64,000 bases of DNA from Schistocerca nitens (GCF_023898315.1 NC_064614.1:498806109-498870108), one strand, 5' to 3'. Numbered from the stretch's first letter, positions 42,738 to 55,208 are shown. The notes: a model not told the origin generated them from the sequence alone. Made by a program: numbers and translations.

Positions 42738-43530
42738 TAACTTGATGACACTCTTACCGAGTTTCTCTGAAATCGGCCCTCTCGCCGTTAGACCTAAACA
42801 CCAAGTAAACACTGTCCCCATTCGCACATCTGATGTATGAATTCACAACTGCACTTGAATCTGCTTCAAATTTTCGATCAGGTGGATGTAGCGTGGTTGT
42901 ACATTTTTCATTGCCCATCTGTGCTACTACGTCAAGGTATGTCGTATTTGATGGAACTGCTCAGAGAGCATACTCAAGATGATTCGTCGGACTAACAGTT
43001 CCTTCGTATGAAAACTGTTTCAGAGTTTCCGGACATATTATGAAAGTAAAATATTTCAGTTTACTTTGAAAGTTTATTAAGCTTGACCATGCAATGTTGA
43101 AGCTTATTACGTTCGAATACTGCAATGCTGTTAGCCAAGTAGTCAGGAAACGACACACGACAGAGCTGTAATCCCAGGGGAGATCGACACAGCTCTTCCT
43201 AGTCATTGTCGAGTCTGGACACTGTGCACAACGATAACGTCATCACAGTGAGAACAACAAGCTTAGGTGTGCACCAGGTTATGTTATTATTAATGTATCG
43301 CCTAACTATGGAAAAGTTGTAGGTCAATGTAAAGGATCTTGAGATGTAAGTGAAAACTGAGTTTAATACAAATTTATTTGTTGTAATGACTGCCCTAAAT
43401 CACAATCAAATTACTCGAGTCAGGTTACGGAATTAGCTGACGCTGTGGGGAGGTACAAAAAGTGTGAATGATTATGTGGAGAACGCGCAACAAAATGTAC
43501 TCATCCGGACAGCTTCCGAAATCATGATCA
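42738..43530. other. Unassigned spacer
   Basis: Nothing recognised. Antisense frame of 81 codons at 42961-43206 has no motif. Confidence 0.35.
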
Positions 43531-43728
43531 GCGGCCCGCCGCTGTGGCCCAGCGGTTCTGGGCGCTTCCGTTCGGAACCACGCGGCTGCTACGGTCGCAG
43601 GTTTGAATCCTGCCTCGGGCATGGATGTGTGTTAGTTACGTTTAAGTAGTTAGGTTTAAGTAGTTCTAAGTCTAGGGGACTGATGACCTCAGATGTTAAG
43701 TCCCATTGTGCTTAGAGCCATTTGAACC
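43531..43728 (+). mobile_element. Type 1 SINE
   Basis: Full head with A and B boxes. The stretch TTAGTTACGTTTAAGTAGTTAGG in the tail is locally rearranged. TSD CATGATCA (43523-43530) and CATAATCA (43728-43735), one mismatch. Confidence 0.88.
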
Positions 43729-43735
43729 ATAATCA

Positions 43736-44967
43736 CCGATACAGTGCAAGCCACAATTTATAACCAAATTAAACAGCACAGTTTGTGAGGCAAAGTAAGC
43801 AGGCAAAAAGCTGCTCAGAATGTAGATCACGCTACGGCAACTGCGATACTCACATTTCTAAAGCAACAACTAGTAAGCGCGAATCAGCAATAGATGGCGG
43901 CCCGCAGAGGTCCAGCGTAGAGCCCCAGAGCAGAGTAGCCCAAAATCTTAGTTCACGAACCTCAAATGCCTAATTTTCGAAAATACCATATGGAGAGGAC
44001 GACCGTTGTTACTGCCAATGTGACAGACGCGAATATCGTTTATTTCGTGAAAAAACAGGGACTGCATTGGAGACTTCCCACTCTTCGCATACAGAAAACT
44101 TCATGGAGGTACTGGCCTGTTGCAGTGTCTTCACAATTGGTCTGCTTCTTCGTGGCAAGCACAATGGTAGAGCGACTCGAGTGGATGCACACAACTTTGG
44201 AACGAAAGCAAGCGTTTACCTCACGCTAGAAGGACGGCTCTGTGGCGTCTCGACCTCCGATGTTCAGTAATGACGACGTGGCGCCCATTGCCGTCAGCTG
44301 GGTCAGGCTCCGGCGCTACTCGTAAAAGCCCAAGGCAGGAAGTAGCCTCACTTCCCTGGAAACTGCCCGTCTCCACGGCGAATGCCTTCAATCGACAACA
44401 TAACCGTGAGACCACACCAGAAACTCATCTTGTTCACACAGCTTTCGCCCAAACCCATACGTCCATAACTCTTAATAAAATAGCCATCAAATAGTAGCAG
44501 AAAGTGAAATAATATCGTTTAGCGATGTATGACCGTTATGTATGTCACTACTTGGTAGACTAATTAGCAGATGTACTTGTATTAAAACGAAAGTGAATTC
44601 CTATCATTTAACATTTATTACTAGCTAGAAATATACTTGTTTTAAATTTTTCGCATGTAATTATACAAAATACACCTAGGATACAATTTTCACATCTTAT
44701 ATCACGTTACCAGTTATCTCTCTGTTCCCACGTCACGTTTTCAGTCTTTTGTATAGGCGATGTATATTAATAAGGTTCATTTTTTCTAGAAATAAACAAC
44801 AATATCTGGGGTAATCGTTGCTCTGCGTAGAATCGAAAATCCGCTTCCAAGATTTATTCCCCTGGTTCTGCTGGTGCTGATTGCTAACAGTGTCATTATT
44901 AATTATTCGTCTGCGACTCCATCATGTAATAACAGCACATTTCGACAATAACTCCCCATGCAATTAT
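43736..44967. other. Unassigned region
   Basis: About 1.2 kb with no recognised gene or repeat. Overlapping 60-87 codon frames at 43966-44415 are on both strands and show no domain. Confidence 0.35.
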
Positions 44968-44969
44968 AC

Positions 44970-46358
44970 AGGGTGGTCCACTGATCGTGACCGGGCCAAA
45001 TATCTCACGAAATAAGCGTCAAACGAGAAAACTACAAAGAACGAAACTCATCTAGCTTGAAGGGGGAAACCAGAGTGCGCTATGGTTGGCCCGCTAGATG
45101 GCGCTGCCATAGGTCAAACGAATATCAAATGCGTTTTTTTTTTAAATATGAACCTCCATTTTTATTACATATTCGTGTAGTACGTAAAGAAATATGAATG
45201 TTTTAGTTGGACCACTTTTTTCGCTTTGTGATAGATGGCGTTGTAATAGTCACAAACCTATAAGTACATAGTATCACGTAATATTCCGCCAGTGCGGACG
45301 GTATTTGCTTCGTGCTACATTACCCGTCTTAAAATGGACCGTTTACCAATTTCGTAAAAGGTCGATATCGTGTTCATGTATGGCTATTGTGATCGAAATG
45401 CCCAACGGGCGTGTGCTATGTATGTTGCTCGGTATCCTGGACGACATCATCCAAGTGTTCGTACCGTTCGCCGGATAGTTACGTTATTTAAGGAATCAGC
45501 AAGTGTTCAGCCACATGTGAAACGTCAAGCACGAGCTGCAACAAATCCTGATGCCCAAGTAGGTGTTTTAGCTGCTGTCGCGACTAATCCGCACATCAGT
45601 AGCGGACAAATTGCGCGAGAATCGGGAATCTCAAAAGCGTCGGTGTTGAGAATGCTACATCAACATCGATTGCACCCGTACCATATCTCTATGCACCAGG
45701 AATTGCATGGCCACGACTTTGAGCCTCTTATACAGTTCTGCCACTGGGTACAACAGAAATGACGAGACGATAACAGATGTTTTGCACGCGATCTATTTAG
45801 CGACGAAGCGTCATTCATCAACAGCGATAACGTAAAACGGCATAATATGCACTATTGGGCAACGGAAAATCCACGATGGCTGCGACAAGTGGAACATCAG
45901 CGACCTTGGCGGGTTAATGTATGGTGCAATATTATGGGAGGACGGATAATTGGCCCCCATTTTATCGATAGCAATCTAAATGGTGCAGTGTATGCTGATT
46001 TCCTACGTAATGCACTACCGATGTTACTACAAGATGTTTCACTGTATGACAGAATGGCGATGTACTTCCAACCTGATGGATGTCCGGCACATGGCTCGCT
46101 TGCGGTTGAAGCGGTATTGAATAGCATATTTCATGACAGGTGGATTGGTCGTCGAAGCACGCACGTTCACCGGATCTGACGACCCCGGATTTCTTCTGTG
46201 GGGAACGTTTGACCTATGGCAGCGCCATCTAGCGGGCCAACCACTGCGCCATCTGGTTTCCCCCTTCAAGCTAGACAAGTTTCGTTCTTTGTAGTTTTTT
46301 TTGTTTGACGCTTATTTCGTGAGATATTTGGCCCGGTCACGATCAGTGGACCACCCTG
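44970..46358 (+). mobile_element. Mariner-type element with ~150 bp inverted termini
   Basis: Starts CAGGGTGGTCCACTGATCG and ends with its complement, TA at 44968-44969 and 46359-46360. The inverted termini extend about 150 bp, through CTAGCTTGAAGGGGGAAACC and GGCCCGCTAGATGGCGCTGCC. At 1,389 bp it is full size, but the transposase C-terminus is cut where the frame runs into the right terminal repeat (about 46200). Confidence 0.9.
45334..46200 (+). pseudogene. Mariner-type transposase with DUF4817-like HTH, broken
   Basis: Start MDRLPIS at 45334, with a stop at codon 8 (45355-45357). It then continues VDIVFMYGYCDRNAQRACA and MYVARYPGRHHPSVRTVRRI, an N-terminal HTH of the DUF4817 type. Next come QIARESGISKASVLRMLHQH (second HTH) and HPYHISMHQELHGHDFE. 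After a shift near 45760 comes FSDEASFINSDNVKRHNMHYW (first Asp). Then WRVNVWCNIMGGRIIGPHF, FQPDGCPAHGSLAV (second Asp in a D/G variant) and SPDLTTPDFFLWG near 46160-46200 (third acid). The last ~60 residues are lost. Same type as 10459-12308. Confidence 0.85.
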
Positions 46359-46451
46359 TATATCAAATAAAAAAGTAATTTTATAATCCTATAATATTTT
46401 AGAATATTCATTCGCAACTCATTCCCGTTAACTTACGAAGTACGCTGAATG

Positions 46452-47510
46452 AAAGGAAAAACTGGCTAGGTGCGAGTAGGACTCGCGCACTCACGGTTCC
46501 GTAGAAATGTAGTTATCTCTATAGACAACTCATCGATTGCCGGAATCGAGGAGCCCGACGATTTTAGCCTGTTGTCGACATTTATATTGATAAGATATCG
46601 GTCGCAGGGATACGTTTTCGGGAATGTTTTAATTTCAAGTTTGGCGTCGGCTAACAAATGACAAAAGAAATAATTTTTCGTATGACATATCTACAAATTA
46701 ACAGTTTTCTGATTTTTTCCTTTACTTCCACTGTGAGACTTTTCTTCTTGCCAAATTTAATGATTCTTCGTCAAGGGAAATTACCCTATAGCTTCTGATG
46801 AATGAGTTTTCGAGTATCGAAACATGTGATGTAACTGGCGCTATCTTTTGATTTCCGGTCCCGGCGGAGGTTCGAGTCCTCCCTCGGGCATGGGTGTGTG
46901 TCTTTGTCCTTAGGATAATTTAGGTTAAGTAGTGTGTAAGCTTAGGGACTGATGATCTTAGCAGTTAAGTCCCATAAGATTTCACACACATTTTTTTATT
47001 GCATTGACTCAGAAGCTAACGTTTATTATACCGGCAAGGCACCTTAGACGGTCTTAACAGACGTAAGGACAGACAGACAGTCAGATAAGAAATGACAAAA
47101 CAAATACGAGTATTTTTTCGTATGATATAATTATAAGTTGACAATAGTCGTCTTTTTCCCTTATGTTGTAGTGTGAAACTTCGCTTCTTGGCAAATTTCA
47201 TGATTCTAGGTCAACAGGAAGTACCCTGTAGGTTTTGCTGTGTGAGTTTGCGAGTGTGAAAATACGTGACATAAATGGCCCGTATCTTTTGATTACATTG
47301 ACTCCTTTCACTTTTTTTGCACTGCCAAGGGCCGTAGACCATAATATGTGACAAACTGCAACTTAATACGTTCTACGCATTCCTGAGAAGAAAAGTGTTC
47401 TGAACAGTTGGAGAGACAGAGAGGCAGGCAACCGGACAAACATACAGACAAGAAAGTCATTCTACAAGGGTTCCTTTTTTTTTACCGATTGAGGTACGGA
47501 ACCCTAAAAT
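46452..47510 (+). repeat. LINE-like 3' tail with internal duplication, carrying a SINE
   Basis: It begins near GCGAGTAGGACTCGCGCACTC and ends GAGGTACGGAACCCTAAAAT after a CGGACAAACATACAGACA-type tract. This organisation recurs in 3' regions of some insect non-LTR elements, from general knowledge. Two segments (about 46672-46860 and 47092-47300) are diverged direct copies, sharing AATGACAAAA.AAATA, TTTTTCGTATGA, CTTCTTG.CAAATTT.ATGATTCT and TATCTTTTGATT. The first copy is broken by the SINE at 46857-46995. Confidence 0.55.
46857..46995 (+). mobile_element. tRNA-derived SINE (type 3), 5'-truncated
   Basis: Only the B-box half of the head remains (GAGGTTCGAGTCCTCCCTCGG). The tail is related to but distinct from type 1: CTTAGGATAATTTAGGTTAAG, GGACTGATGATCTTAGCAG, TTAAGTCCCATAAGATTTCACACAC and a T run. 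The uninterrupted paralogous sequence TATCTTTTGATTACATTGAC at 47284-47303 shows where it inserted. Confidence 0.8.
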
Positions 47511-47869
47511 GAAAGAAAAAAATATGGTGAGTCATTATATCAGGAGAAAGTACGCTCTGACAAAGTGTCTATCTCCTGCAAAAATCATTTAAAAATCCTG
47601 AAATTGACGTATGGAATAGATATCCGTAGCGTCTCCAAACAAGTCAGCAATCGGTTCTCCGTGTGAATTGCGGCCATCGTTGCGTTTTTTCTCCAAGCAG
47701 GCCAAACGTTCGCGTCCTGAAAAATTTCCTACTTGACAACTGGCAGGCACATTACTTTGCGCAGTGGAAGTGGAAACAAAGAGGAAGCCGACAACGCTAG
47801 ACTGCCGTTGGTGTACTGGGCTGGGAGCTGCGCAGCCTGATAGCTGTCAAACGCCAGCTGCAGGTACTT
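47511..47869. other. Unassigned spacer
   Basis: No motif recognised. GC content rises toward the CpG-rich stretch that follows. Confidence 0.35.
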
Positions 47870-48040
47870 TAAACAGGAGCGGTCGCCACGGCCCGGAAAC
47901 GGCGGAGCAGGTCGGCGACTGCACGCCGCGGCCGTAGAGAAGCGCGCCCTGCGCTACGTGCGCCGACTGTGCGCTGGGCGGGCGGCCGGCCAAGCGGACG
48001 GGACTCTGCCAGCGATGGCCTCGCTGCTCGTGAAGCGGCC
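47870..48040. promoter_or_regulatory. CpG-rich stretch, possible promoter/first exon
   Basis: Dense CG dinucleotides (GCACGCCGCGGCCG, GGGCGGGCGGCCGGCC) over about 170 bp. It is followed by an ATG at 48015 opening a 38-codon frame (MASLLVKRPLAEFIDSALSE...) that stops at 48129-48131, at the edge of a SINE. It matches none of the mobile elements here. A host 5' UTR or first exon is possible, but there is no splice-site or homology evidence. Confidence 0.35.
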
Positions 48041-48137
48041 ACTGGCGGAATTTATCGACAGCGCCCTTTCTGAGGGAACCTCACCTGAATATTCGCTGTG
48101 TCAGTACGGGAACGTAGTGGCATGTCCCTAAGGCACC

Positions 48138-48330
48138 GCCGGCCGCGGTGGCCGTGCGGTTCTAGGCGCTGCAGTCCGGAACCGCGGGACTGCTACGGTC
48201 ACAGGTTCGAATCCTGCCTCGGGCATGGATTTGTGTGATGTCCTGAGGTTAGTTATGTTTAAGTAGTTCTAAGTTCTAGGGGACTGATGACCACAGCAGT
48301 TAAGTCCCATAGTGCTCAGAGCCATTTGAA
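48138..48330 (+). mobile_element. Type 1 SINE
   Basis: Full length. Perfect 12 bp TSD, CCCTAAGGCACC, at 48126-48137 and 48331-48342. Confidence 0.93.
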
Positions 48331-48429
48331 CCCTAAGGCACCAGTTCCGTATCCAAACCGGGCCCGGGGGTGGCAGGGTGTGGATGGGAGTGTGTGTGTT
48401 AGGAAGAGAGGACGCTCTTTGCGCGCGGG

Positions 48430-48430
<1 letters not shown>

Positions 48431-48465
<35 letters not shown>
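48431..48465. repeat. (CA)n microsatellite
   Basis: About 17 CA units. Confidence 0.95.
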
Positions 48466-48466
<1 letters not shown>

Positions 48467-48513
48467 CACCCACGCACGTGCAGTATACATTATAGTGGAA
48501 GCGTTTATAACTT

Positions 48514-48716
48514 CAAAAAATGGTTCAAGTGGCTCTAAGCACTATGAGACTTAACATCTGAGGTCATCAGTCCCCTACACGTAGAACTACTTAAAGCTAA
48601 CTAATGTAAGGACATCACACACATCCATGCCCGAGGCAGGATTCGAACCTGCGACCGTAGCAGCAGCGTGGATCCGGACTCAAGCGCCTAGAACCGCTCG
48701 GCCACAGCGACCGGCT
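48514..48716 (-). mobile_element. Type 1 SINE
   Basis: Antisense, near full length. TSD CGTTTATAACTT (48502-48513) and CGTTTATAAATT (48717-48728), one mismatch. Confidence 0.9.
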
Positions 48717-48836
48717 CGTTTATAAATTTAGATAAATCGATTTCCAAAGTTCATTGCCAGCTGTCGGAGAATAAAGCCGCGTGTAAACTACAGGAACTCG
48801 AAAATGACAAGGAATTCTATAAATTACGAGGGTCAT

Positions 48837-50117
48837 TTCAAAAGCCCTGCACACTGCGTATGCGCGACAGTTACGACGGCGTGATCAAGCTGAAATTCAT
48901 GTCAGCCGTGAGCGAGGTTTTGGCGTGACAGTCGTGTACAGTATGTGTTTGCTGATTTGCACGGCTGTGTCATGGACAATTCAGATTTCAAATGCAAGCT
49001 GAAACCGAGTCAGGTCGGTTTACACATAGTGACAAGCGTTCCTACATGAAAATCGGATCCCTGCGTGCAAAGAACTCAACGGAAATTTACAGCGTTTTGA
49101 AGGAGGTGTGTGGGAATACTGTAGTGGATCGTAGCACAGTATCACGGTGCTCTGCTCGTTTCCACGAAGCTCAGATAATCATTGAGGACAATCCAGGAAG
49201 GCCATCGACTGCAACAGACTACACTTCTCAGGTTACCATTGATAACATTTTGAAAGAGTATCGACGGAAAAACGTGCGAGGAAATAGCGTACGAGGCCAG
49301 AATGTCTGTCATTTCAGTTTCCGTAGTCATAACTGAAAAGTTAAAGCTGAGAAAAGCCGCTGCCAGGTGGTTTCCACACGATCTGAGGGAAGAGCAGAAA
49401 GCAGGTCGCAAAAGAATCGCAGAACAATTGCTTCAACGTTGTGGAACCGAAGGAGAAGTTTCTGAAAAGGAATGTTGCACGTAGGAAAATCTGAATAGGA
49501 GATTTTGAGCTAGAACTGTCTCAGACGTCACAATGTCAACCCTTCACACCTGAAACATTTCCACCGCTAACAGTCAAAGGTGAAACTGCCGATGATCTTT
49601 GCGTATGACCTGCATGGAATCATAGCTACAAACAGAGTGCTCTAGGGGACGTCTGTGACAGGCGCGCACTACGAACTGTTTCTGCAAAATGTTTGTCGCC
49701 CGAAAATTCGTCGAAGAAGGCCTGACGTGCTTGCAGCTGGTGTCGTCATTTTTCACGATAATGGAAGACCGCAGACTGCCCTACCGGTGAGAGAAATATG
49801 GATGGGAAGTACTCCCCCACGCACCATAGAGTCCTGGTATGAGCCAACCAGACTTCGATTAGTTTCCCGAACTGAAGGAACAACTCCGTGCGAAACGATT
49901 TGATACAGTTGATGAAGCTTTTCGTGATATCACCCGAGAAATCAGACAGCTCGATAGTGAAAGTGCCCTATTCGAAATACGGAAGTTGGCAAAACGTTGG
50001 GAAGCTGTCATAAACAAGAATGGAGATTATATTTAAGGATTGTAAAGATATTCTGTAAAATAAATTATTTTCTTCACTTCTGTTTTACGGTGTACAGAAC
50101 TTTCTAAATGACCCTCT
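48837..50117 (+). mobile_element. Mariner element (SETMAR-like transposase), degraded
   Basis: The left end CGAGGGTCATTTCAAAAGCC and inverted right end TTTCTAAATGACCCTCT are TA-flanked (48835-48836, 50118-50119). At 1,281 bp it has the classic mariner length. The plus-strand transposase is broken into several frames. Near 48990-49290 is an HTH/linker with KEVCGNTVVDRSTVSRCSARF and DNPGRPSTATD, the 'GRPST' linker typical of mariner. Near 49745-49790 is VVIFHDNGRPQTALPV, the second-Asp block. The end reads WEAVINKNGDYI near 49995-50035, the C-terminal 'W...GDY' motif. Confidence 0.85.
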
Positions 50118-50446
50118 TAGAAACTACTTTTAACACAGGGTACTTTTCAGCAGCTTGAGTGAGGGTCTGCCCACGTGGATGAGATTTTGGCCTGACCGAT
50201 ATAGGCTGAACGTGTCTGCCTTCAACAATAAAGCTAACGTCGTTCGTGAGTCTAAAGGTAGAATTAGAAAAACATAGGACGTAGAGTATCGAAAGACAGA
50301 AACAACTTCCACCTAAGAAAAAAGAAAACCAAGGAAGGTTGACTTCCCAAATGTAGATGTAGATCGACAGGAACAATGTTTCCGTGATTTACACGCTTGC
50401 ATAGCAATATTCTGCAGACCATTGATCATAATCCTGGTGCAGACTG
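50118..50446. other. Unassigned spacer
   Basis: Nothing recognised; a 90-codon antisense frame has no motif. Confidence 0.35.
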
Positions 50447-50637
50447 CCGGCCGATGTGGCCGAGCTGTTCTAGGCGCTTCAGTCTGGAACCGCGCTGCTG
50501 CAACTGTCGCAGGTTCGAATCCTGCCTCGGGCATGGATGTGTGTGATGTCCTTGGGTTAGTTAGGTCTCAGTAGTTCTAAGTCTAGGGGACTGATGACCT
50601 CAGATGTTAAGTCCTATAATGCTCAGAGCTATTTGAA
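50447..50637 (+). mobile_element. Type 1 SINE
   Basis: Full length. TSD CCTGGTGCAGACTG (50433-50446) and CCTGGTGTAGACTG (50638-50651), one mismatch. Confidence 0.92.
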
Positions 50638-50651
50638 CCTGGTGTAGACTG

Positions 50652-51989
50652 AAATGCTGATGATGGTGAGTGCCCATGTCAAATTAATATCGTGCAAATT
50701 ATGACATTATCAAAGCTATGAGAGTTTATTGCTATTAAGGTTCTTAAATCAGCTGCATGTCACATGTGGGGTAAAGGAAGATATTTTCGTGGTACAAGTA
50801 ATGTCGTGATTTTTTCTTTTGTTAACTCAAGAGCATTCACACACATCTGGTGGAGGACAACATGCGACTCCAGCTTGTAGTTCTGTGGTACATCATTTTT
50901 GGCAGAACGTTGTTGATATGTATACAAGCGTCATCTTTGTGCGCCTTCAGATTCAACAGCTGTAGCGCTCAGTGCGCTATTTCAGAACATTTGATATAAC
51001 CAGTCAAGGTAAGAGCAAAAGCTACTTATCAGCTTCTTAGGCAAGCATGTGGCTAATTCGTTATGTATCGCACTTAGTTTTATTACTTACGTGACAGAAG
51101 ATCCAGCTTAAGTTTTCGAAGGAAGTCTTAGCGTTTGTAAAGGCGAAGTTAACACGTGGTCGACTGTTTTGCGCTTTGTAGTTTATGAACATGGTGTACT
51201 AAGCAAAATTAGTCGGCTACGTACCTTCACGTTCATGTAAATATTTTTTCGTTTCAGCATATCATGAAATTACATAACAAAGTACTTTCTTCGTATTTCA
51301 GGCCATAATATGCCTGCGGGGAGGACCTAAGATGGATACTCGAAGCAGAATAATGTAGTCGGTAAGTGCAGATAATGTGCACTGTATTGCCGATTGTTCG
51401 ATACACTGGAGAGTCCGTGGGCACATAGCTGCTATTCAGAAGATAGTGCAGTATCGGAACTCTGTCCCGGTGACCAAAGGCAATAGATGGTTGCGTAGTC
51501 AAAGAGCCCAGCGCCGGTAGATCATGAGTACTGCGAGAGAGGGGATGGGAGAGGAGGTATCCGCAGGTCGCTACGGATGACATCTTCGCACAGGCGCGTG
51601 TGATCTGCCGTGATGTGGCTGGCTGCTGGCGCAGGCCGTTTATTGCCGCGGTGCTGCAGAGGACGTAGCAGTCTGCGTCGCGTCTTCATACAGTTGACAT
51701 TGTGCGAGGCGAGGAAGGAGATGGAGCGGTCGGCTGCAGCGTGATGGTTGGTCTGCGTTGGAGGGAGGTGGGGGAGGCAGGGCGCCAAGCTGTGGGTGTA
51801 ACGAGGTCGTAGTTGGATTTGTATCGCTGAAATAGAAGTTGTTTCGTTGCTGCCGTGACAGGAAGGGTTCATCAGTGAGTGTAATCTCTTCTGGGTCGAC
51901 GTTATTTGGGAGTTTGTAGCTGTAAGTGAACTGACTAGGAAGACATCGTTCGTCAGTCTACCATTCCCTCTACTATTCTTCGATGACAT
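50652..51989. other. Unassigned region next to the Ty3-type relic
   Basis: AT-rich to about 51300, then less so. A 155-codon antisense frame (51522-51989) is serine/histidine/proline-rich. It follows directly on the integrase C-terminal similarity of the minus-strand Ty3-type relic, so it may be the decayed end of that element. No conserved motif is visible, and I found no LTR. Confidence 0.35.
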
Positions 51990-53151
51990 TTACCAGCATG
52001 TCCTGTGCTTGAAAATGCTGGTTATTGGTAGCACTACGAAGGTGTGGCTCTCGTCCGATGTATCAGACGCATTGATATTGTCTCAGGCAGAGTGCGAATT
52101 GGCATCTGCGTGGGCGATAGCGTCGTCAGCTGAACCGGTGCTATCGTATAGAATCCAAGTGAGCTTGAGACGATTCATTGTAACACTTGTCAGTTTTGTT
52201 TGGAGTCGAACATCAAAGGCGTTGTCACCTCGTTTTATAAAGTGGTTGCTAGGCAGGCTGGACTGTTTCGTCAATCAGCATCATGTAGTCGCAGTCTACA
52301 AGAGCTTGATGCACAAACATTTCGTGCGATCTGCGTATCTGCACGGGTGGTATCCTGAGATGACCGATGTGCTGCTTGGCCTTGTGGACGAGTGTGGGGA
52401 ATTCCTTGTCCATTGGCGGTTGTGCTGGTGATACAAAGTCTGCCAGTAGTGAGGGACGCTCACTAAGGAAATGTGGAGGGCTACCTTACATGCCGAACGC
52501 AAGCCTAAGAGTACTCCCGGCAGGAGTGCGGTACAGTCAGCTCCGTGCTACATTAGCGCTGTTTTAAGTATGCAGTCCCAGTGCTCCAGTAAGCCATTGC
52601 TTTAAGGGTGAAGGAACACCACACAAGTTGCAGAGATCGGTGAAGAGCGTCGATTCGAAATGGCGGCCTTCATCAGGAGTGAGAGCTCAGCCAAAATGCG
52701 AAATCCATGTGTGAACAGATGCCCTCGTCGTGCATTCTTCCGTGATGCTGGAGAGTGCAATAGCTTCCACTCAGCACGGGACTCGATCGATGGCCGAGAG
52801 AAAGTAATGTAAGCCTTCTGATTCAGGGAGGGGACCTACGAGATCCAGGTGAAAATGCTGGTAGCGACCCCCGGCTTTTGAAGAGCGGCCATATTTCAGC
52901 TGTGCGTGCTGGCCTATTTTAGAGCGTTGGCAGGCTTTACAACAGTGGGTCCAATGTTTAGAATCACATTTGATATTAGGCCAAACGAAACGGCCCGTGC
53001 CTAGCCTATTTGTCGGACGGACACATGCAGTAGCTCAAAAATAGCCTTTCGCATACTGAGTAGAACAAGGAGTCCGAGGTGACTCTGTGACATGTCCCAC
53101 AAAACTTGTTTTGAAGAACCAGGAACGGTGTAACGTTTGTTTTGCAAGTCA

Positions 53152-53344
53152 AAAAAAATGACTCTGAGCACTATGGGACTCAACTGCTGTGGTCATTAGT
53201 CCCCTAGAACTTAGAACTACTTAAACCTAACTAACCTAAGGACATCACACACATCCATGCCCGGGGCAGGATTCGAACCTGCGACCGTAGCAGTCGCACG
53301 GTTCCTGACTGCGTGCCTAGAACCGCGAGACCACTGCGGCCGGC
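53152..53344 (-). mobile_element. Type 1 SINE
   Basis: Antisense, full length. Perfect 12 bp TSD, TTTTGCAAGTCA, at 53140-53151 and 53345-53356, inside the Ty3-type relic and only a few bases from the solo LTR. Confidence 0.93.
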
Positions 53345-53358
53345 TTTTGCAAGTCAGT

Positions 53359-55208
53359 TGTAGTGTCGCATAGGCGGTAGAGTAACTGTGTGTCCATTAT
53401 GAGCCGTGGTAAAAATTGCTGTTTTGAAGAGCGCGCCGTAGCGCGTAGTGTGAAGCAGTCGCCCTCCGTTTCTGTCAGTGGCGCCGCTGTGGCAATCGCA
53501 GCTTTGGTGTCTCCCTCTGGTGGGAAATGGGAAAGGTTGCCTGTTCACGTGCATTTAAGGGGCGCTATGAGCTTGCCACTCAGTCAGTCTGGGTCAGTCT
53601 CTCGTCTCCAGCTTGCTAGTCTGTCTCTCGTCCGCATTTGTTAGGCAGTTACTGTCTGTCTGTCGTTCGGAGTGCTAGTATGTCTGTCGTTCGGATCAAC
53701 CTTTAAAGCCCGCAAAATGAGAGTCTTTCCACTCCGCCAGTAAGAGAACTCAGCGAGTGGTGGCCCGGTCGGGGCTTAGTTCCTGCATCTGAGTCTGCGC
53801 GTTAGGTCGCCAGTCTGCTCGAGTTTGCTCAGGCAATGGTCATTGGCGGTTGGATCGATCGGTTGGTCGGTCGCGCACTGAGACACAAGATGACTTGTCC
53901 GTCTTGAGCGTCGGCGCATGTGAGGTCGCCACGTGAGTCCAGTGGGCCGGGGCGTATAGCGAGGGGTAGTGGCTTCGCGGTCGATACGAGAGCAACAAGA
54001 GTCAACCCACGACACGAGCTGCGACGACGTGAGATGGGAGATTGGCGCGTCTTCCTGCGTCCGTTGAAGCGGCTGGCAGCGGACGGTTCGGGAGAGCGAT
54101 TTGGGGGTGCTGCGCCAGGTCTTCTCGAGAAATCGCAGTTTATTAGAAGTTAAGTGATTGGTGATATGTTGTTTGATTTACTCTTGTTAAATTCTACTTG
54201 TTTTCTTGGTGAAGTCAGCAGCCGTTTTGCTTTGGGGTCGTCCCACCATTCTTCTCCGTTTGCCCACCCGCGGGAAGCTGGTTGTTTATAAATTGGGTGG
54301 TCCGTTTTTCCCTTGTGGAGTAAGGGCTGGTTAGAGCGCCCTGCGGTTCGGGTTGTTCGGTAATCTCCCTATCAATCTATAGTACTTTAGTAGCTGCCTC
54401 TGTCATGTTTGCCGGATTTGGTGTGTTAACAAATTTATTGCGTGGAGTGTAACGGCCTAATACCTGAAATATGTTTTGATCTTTGGAAGCTTTGATATTA
54501 TTGCCTATGATCTTGAGAGGCGGTATCTGTGTACTGTAGAGCATCTTAACTATTGTTTGGCCAATCTTGTAGCATTTTATGTAAGATTGCATTTCATGGA
54601 ATTTTATTTAAATGATCATTTTAGTATATAAAGTTGCTACCCTTTCACCGTAAGACTTTTCTTAGAAGTTAAAATCAAGTTGCACCTTCGGTGGCAAGGT
54701 TAATATTTTAATTGTTAGTGTTTTGTACCATTTCCATCCCTCCTACGGGGGGTGCATAGTTTGTGTGATTGTGTAAATTGTTAAAACTCTTAGTTTAAAG
54801 TTATCTGGTGTGTGTTAGTTTTGCACCAGTATAGTCTTTCAGAGGCTGTTGTGAGCGGTCGTAACTACAGCCGTGTCAAAACGGAGCGGCAAGGTTATCT
54901 CCCCGAAAGCTCATACTGTCAAAACTTGTTTCTTTCAGCCTCTGAATAAATTCTAACTTTGATGTTTAGAGGGTGCTTTCTGATTATAATTTTAAATCTG
55001 TTTCTTTTAAAAAATGCTTTTAGGCACTATTAAAGTGAATAAAATTCCCATTTGTTAAAAGGAATTTGGTTATGATTTCATCAGTTACTCCCTGGCAACT
55101 ACTTCCATGCTTACATAGTGTGATGAAATGTGTTAATGTTCTTGATGAATCGCTAGTAAATAAAATAAATTCTTAAGAATATTCTTTGAAAATAAATCAC
55201 GGTTCACA
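53359..55208 (+). repeat. Probable solo LTR, ~1.85 kb
   Basis: This block separates RNase H from integrase in the Ty3-type relic, so it is an insertion. It starts TGTAGTGTCGCATAGG and ends AATCACGGTTCACA, the TG...CA form. The flanking 5-mers TCAGT and TTAGT differ at one base, which suggests a mutated target duplication. It has a TATA-like AGTATATAAAG near 54630 and an AATAAA near 54945, which favours plus orientation. No coding motif inside. A single LTR with no interior is what recombination between two LTRs leaves. Confidence 0.65.
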
